Positions 13,301 through 19,300 of a stretch of DNA of 64,000 nt are shown here, in pieces. The notes below the pieces were generated by a model. The model was not told the origin of the DNA and did not search any database. It saw only the letters and a program-made list of their open reading frames with translations. Made by a program: the position numbers and the translations under genes. Each line of letters opens with the position of its first letter. Position 1 is the stretch's first letter. Source of the stretch: Bacteroidales bacterium (lineage in GTDB: Bacteria > Bacteroidota > Bacteroidia > Bacteroidales > Lentimicrobiaceae); NCBI GenBank assembly GCA_016788045.1, contig JAEUTG010000015.1:1-64000 (forward strand). The letters run 5' to 3'.

Positions 13301-16300
13301 ACAAAGAAACTGGCAGAGCTTTCATTGTCGCTGTCATCTTCTGCTGTCCAGATAAGTTCATTTTCACCCATCTGTAGTATCTGACCGGCAAACGAAGTAC
13401 CGCCATAAATATTCTCAAGTTTAGTCACGATACCGCAATTGTCAACAGCAATCACATCATCAAATTCAGTTCCCTGAACCGTATAATAATTCTGATGCAG
13501 ATCGGTAGGGCGTGTCTGGTTTCCTGGTACGGTAATTACCGGGCCCTCTACGTCGAGAATGGTAAGGGTAAACGAACAGGTGGCAAAATTCCCGTTTTCG
13601 TCTGTTGCAGTCCAGGTAATGGGAATAACCCCGGTTCCTGGCCCATTATTAAATCCTCTGTTAATCGAGACTCCCGAAAGCGAGTTCGAACCAGTAACAA
13701 GATTCAATGTTTCAGGGTCTGTATAACTCCAGGTTACAGATGGTGCAGAACAGTTGTCGTCGAAATTTACAGGGTCAAATTCATTGCCGAGTCCAACATA
13801 AGCACAGGTGCCTGAATTGGCATTTCTTGTCTTGTCTCCTACACAGGTAATGCTTGGCGGCGTGTCGGTTACTACTACATTGAATACACAGGTTGAAACA
13901 TTGTCGGCATTGTCAGTTGCAGTATAAGTAACTACTGTGGTTCCCACAGGGAACAACTGGCCGGGAGAATGTGTTGAGGTAAAACTCTTTACCCCGGAAC
14001 AATCATCGGTGGCGATCAGGTTGGGCCAGCTTACAATGGCAGTGCAATCCTCACCCTGCGAAACGGCTGTAATATCTGCCACAGGGCAATTCGTAATCAC
14101 CGGCCCTTCGTTGTCAACAACAGTCACAACCTGCGTATGTATTGCAGTATTGCCACTGGCATCGGTAAAGGTCCACCTTACATTGTTGGGGCCAATATCA
14201 AACGGCATTACCAATGCCAGATCATTGCTTATTGTGATACTGCCCGATGGGGTACAATTGTCGGTAGCCGTTGGGAAATCAGGGGTTTGGGATGAATAAC
14301 ACTCCCCTGGATCAACATTGAAGGTTACATCATCGAAAGGAAGATCCATTACTGGTGCCTCGGCATCTACAACGGTAACACTATATACGCAGTCATCTGT
14401 ATAAGTAACACCTCCGATGGTTTGGCTTGCGGTCCAGGTTACGGTAGTGGTTCCGGTAGCGAAAACAGCTCCGTTCAGGGTAGAATTTGAAAGTGCATAA
14501 GGCCTCAACGATGAATTGGCAGTCTGCACATCATGGGTCAGGGTACGGCCGCTGATAATTGCTTCATTTTCCCATTCGGGATTCAGCGCATCATTACCGA
14601 TCGTATAATCACAATTGGCGGCACCGGTATTAAACGAAGCATTCCCGGGGCAATCAAGCAGGGGGTCAAATGAATCCACAATCGTTATATTCACCACACA
14701 GGTAGCTGTATTCCCACTCAGATCTGTGGCTGTCCATGTAATGGCATGGTCGCCGATACCCAGTTGGGTACCATTGAGGGTAGAACTTCCGTTCAGGTTA
14801 TTGATATATGACTGTATCTCGCAATTATCCGAAGGGGTGGGCTCAAACTCATCCCCCAGAACAGTATAATAATTAACCTCAAGATTGTCATATTCCCGGT
14901 AATAGGTTGTTGCGGGGCAATTTATGGTTGGTGCAATGTTGTCAACAACCGTAACGGTTTGTGTGTGATAAATATAATTACCGTTGCCATCATGAACTGT
15001 CCAGTAAACATTTGTGGTTCCAATGTCAAACGTAGTCCCTGAAGGAGACCTTGTTGCAGAAATACTGCCACTGGCTGTACAGTTATCTGATAAAACCGGA
15101 GATCCTACCGATACGCCTGTTGCCTGGCAACTGCCGGAATTTACATTCACAGTCAAATTCTCTGGCCAGGTAACTGATGGAACCTGATTATCCTCTACAG
15201 TAACAGTATAGGTGCAGCATTCGTTCATATTGGATCCCTCGGTAGCTGTCCATATTACCGTTGTTGTCGCATCACCGGGGAAAACAGCATTGGCCAGTGT
15301 AGTTGATGATGGGGCATAAGGCAATGTTCCGGGATCAGTCGTTTGTATGTTGTGTGTTAAAGTTACAGCAGGAGATGATTGAGTACTGCTCACATCAAAT
15401 TCTGAACCCTGTACAGTATATGAACAAACATTGCTATCGGTATTTCTGTATTGGTTTCCACGGCAGGTAACAGGAGGCGGATCAGAAGAGCGGATATCAA
15501 TATTGATTGTACAACTGGATGAATTACCTGCATTGTCAGTAATCGTCCAAGTGATGGTGGTCACCGTGTTGGGTACCTGAACTCCGGCCAGTGTATTGGC
15601 AGTAACCGCCGGCCCGCCATTAAAACTATAGGTGCGGCTTTGAATACCTGAACACTCATATATATAATATGGATCAAATTCGTGATCACGTACAGTATAA
15701 TACGTCTGGTTGTAGTCTTGCTGACGGCACAATGAACCCGGGCAACTCAGTGCGGGGGCATCGTCATCGGTTACCGTAATGATCTGATTATCGCTGCTGA
15801 TATTTCCGTGAATATCTTCTGTATACCAAGTAATGGTGGTTGAACCTATCGGGAAACCCCAATAGCTGTAGTAATTTCCAACATTATTCCAGGTGGTATA
15901 AATACCACAATTATCCGAAGTCACCGGTGTACCCAGTGAAACTCCGTAAGCAAAACATCCCGAATTGGTGGTTGTGTTGATATCTGCTGGAGCCTGAATC
16001 AAAGGGTCCTCATCATCAACAACCGTCACGTAGAAACTACAGGTATTGGTATAGGTAGTACCATTTATCTCCTGTGTTGCTGTCCAGGTAACCAATGTAG
16101 TACCTACCGGGAAAATGGCTCCGTTCAGCGTGGTGTTGCCTGGCGCATATGGAATTGCTCCTGAATTCGAAGTTTGAACATTATGGGTTAAAGACGCCAG
16201 CGGCGATGTCGAAGTTGCATTAAATCCCGGGCCGGAGACAGTATAACTGCAGTCTCCATTGGTATTGTTTACACTTTGATCTCCTACACAGGTAATGGGT

Positions 16301-19300
16301 GGATATAATTCTGATACCACAATCACACTTAGTGTACAGGTCGTTGTGTTCCCGGAAGCATCGGTGGCGGTCCAGGTTATGTTTGTTGTACCCACCGGCA
16401 GTTGTTCTCCGGTAAGTGTTCCTGAACTGTTATAATCGTTCAGGTAAGAAGCTACTGCACAATTGTCTGTTGCAACCGGGCGGAACTCACCGGCACCAAC
16501 CGTGTAGTAGTTTTGTCCGTCATCAACCACCCTTACATAATAATTGACCGGGCAATTGATTACCGGATCGGTGTTGTCAACTACCGTAATATTCATGGTC
16601 TGGGTGTTGGTATTACCATAAAAGTCCCTGACCGTCCAGATAACCTCAGTGGTTCCAACCGGGAATACAGCGTAATTCAGCGAACGGTAATTGTTATAAT
16701 TGTTACGTATATACAGATTGTCTTCAGTACAATTATCATCAACAAGCTGGGGGTCAAATTCCGTTCCGGATACCATGTAACTGCAGTTGCCTGAAGAGGC
16801 ATCCCTGGTGGTATTGGCCGTCAGGTCATAGGTTGGGGCCGTAACATCCAGTACTTCCACTTCAAACTGCTGGGTTACAGTATTTCCGGAGGCATCACTC
16901 AAGGTCCATACTACTACCGTTATCCCCACCGGGAATTCGAATCCACTGAGGGTATTTGATGCATTCTGGTTGTTGATAAGAACCGGATCGGGACAGTTGT
17001 CAGTAACTGCTGGATCAAACTCGGTGCCCGAGGCTGTATAATAACATACCCCTGCAGGAGCATTCCGTGTCTGGTCTCCGATTGTTGAAGTAAATGAAGG
17101 AGCTACCACATCGTTAACCGTAACAACAAAGGTACATGTGTTGGTATTGCTGGCGCCGTCCGTGATTGTCCATACTATGGTATTGGCTCCGGCATTTAAG
17201 ACATTGCCTGCCATGGTGGTGGAAGCACCTCCGCTTACCCCATTGATGAAATATTCCAGTTCAAGATCTCCGGAATCGTCACAGTTGTCTGACAAACTGC
17301 TGGGGTCAAATTCTGTTCCTACAATGGTATAGGAACATCCGCCTCCCGGAGCTGTACGTATCTCATTTCCATGACAGATGAACTGAGGCATCTGGTTGTC
17401 TGAAACTGATATGGTAACCGGAATTGCTGTGGTTATATTTCCGTTTACATCTGTTACCGTCCAGGTGATGATATAAGGGAAAGCTGACTTGGGAAGCTGA
17501 ACTCCTGCCAGACTGTTGGTTCCTGTAAGGAAGGTGCTTCCATTGTTGGTAATAATAAAAGCAGCAGGGTTCACACTACAGTTGTCAAGTACATTGGTAA
17601 CATCATAGGTGATATCCGGAATGGTATAATAGCATTGTCCCGGGTCAGTCCCTTTTGAATGCGGACCCACGGCAGGTTGATTAAAGGTCGGATTCTGATT
17701 ATCGGTAACAACAACTACTATGGTACAACTTGAGGTGTTGTTGGAACTGTCGGTCACTGTCCATTCAATGGTATGTGTTCCGGCCGGAAGCAGCTTATTG
17801 GTTAATGTGTTTGTTGAGTCAAACGAGTTGATTGCTGTTACCGGACAACCATCACTGGTTATTGGATTAAATTCTGCACCCTGAACGGTATAGAAACAGA
17901 ATCCGTTATCGGTGTTTCTGGCAAACGGACTGCCTGCCGGACAGGTAATGGTCGGTGGTGTGAGGTCGTTTACTATTACATTGAAACTCATGAAAACCTG
18001 ATTACCGGCAGCATCCAGTGCACGGTAACGAACCATGGTAGTCCCCACGGGGAACTCTTCCCCTGATTCAATTCCATTCACCTGACTGAATATCAGACCC
18101 GGACAGTTGTCGGAATGTAATGGCTCCGTCCAGCTGACCACAGCTCCGCATCCAATGCTTATGTCAACAGTAATGTCCGGGAGCTGCTCGATGTATGGTG
18201 CATCGTCATCATTTACTGTCAGTCTGAAAGTACTCGTGCTGTTGTTGGTGCCATCAGTTGCAGTCCATGTTATAACATTTACACCTTTATTCATAAACAC
18301 TCCATTGAGCGTATTGGTTCCGGTTGCTGTTGTGGCTCCTGTTACCGACCAACTGAGTGTGGTATTGCCCGAACAGTTGTCGGTTACTGTAGGATCAAAC
18401 TCAGTACCGCTCACTGTATAACCACAGGCATTGCTCTGGGTTCCTCTGTTCTGGTTTCCGATACCTACGATTACCGGCCCCTGATTGTCATTAATTGTAA
18501 TGGTAAACGAAAATGCCGGAGAAGATGTGTTGCCCGAAGCATCGGTTGCAGTCCAGGTAATCACATTGGCTCCCACATTCAGATTTTTTCCTGCGAGCGA
18601 ACCTGTTCCACTAAGCGTGGTTGCACCACTTACTGAATAGGATAAAGTAGCACCTGAGCAGTTGTCGGTGGTTGTCGGATCAAACTCTGTTCCTACGACG
18701 GTATAATAACAAAAACCCGAAGTGGTATTTCTGCTGCTGTTAACAGTCGTAGGTGTGGCACTGATGGTGGGGGCCAGATTATCAACTACAGTAACTGTAG
18801 AACTACAGGTACTTATATTTCCCGAAGCATCCCTGACAGTGAGGATTACCGTGTTGGCTCCGATGTTGGAACAATTGAAGCTGGTCTTACTCAGGGTAAG
18901 TATCAGACTTCCGGAAGCTGTGCAATTGTCGGATGAACCATTGTTTACCTGTGATGCAATCAGGGTGGCCTGTCCAGATCCGTTCAGTGTAAGGGTAGCA
19001 TTCTTGCAAACAGCCACCGGAGGAGTATTGTCGGTTACCGTAACATTAAATATACAAGGGTTGCTCACATTGCCTGATTCATCCTGAACAGTGTAGGTAA
19101 CCGTTGTTGTACCTACCGGGAAAGTTGATCCGGGTAGATGTGATTTTGTCCAGACAAGATTTCCCTGTGCAGAACAGTTATCGGTGGCAGTGGGCTCGGT
19201 CCAGCTTACAACGGCATTACATGTCGTGGCACCGGCACCTGTCCCAACCGAAATGTTCGACGGGCAATTGCTGATTACGGGTTTCACCAGGTCGTTGATG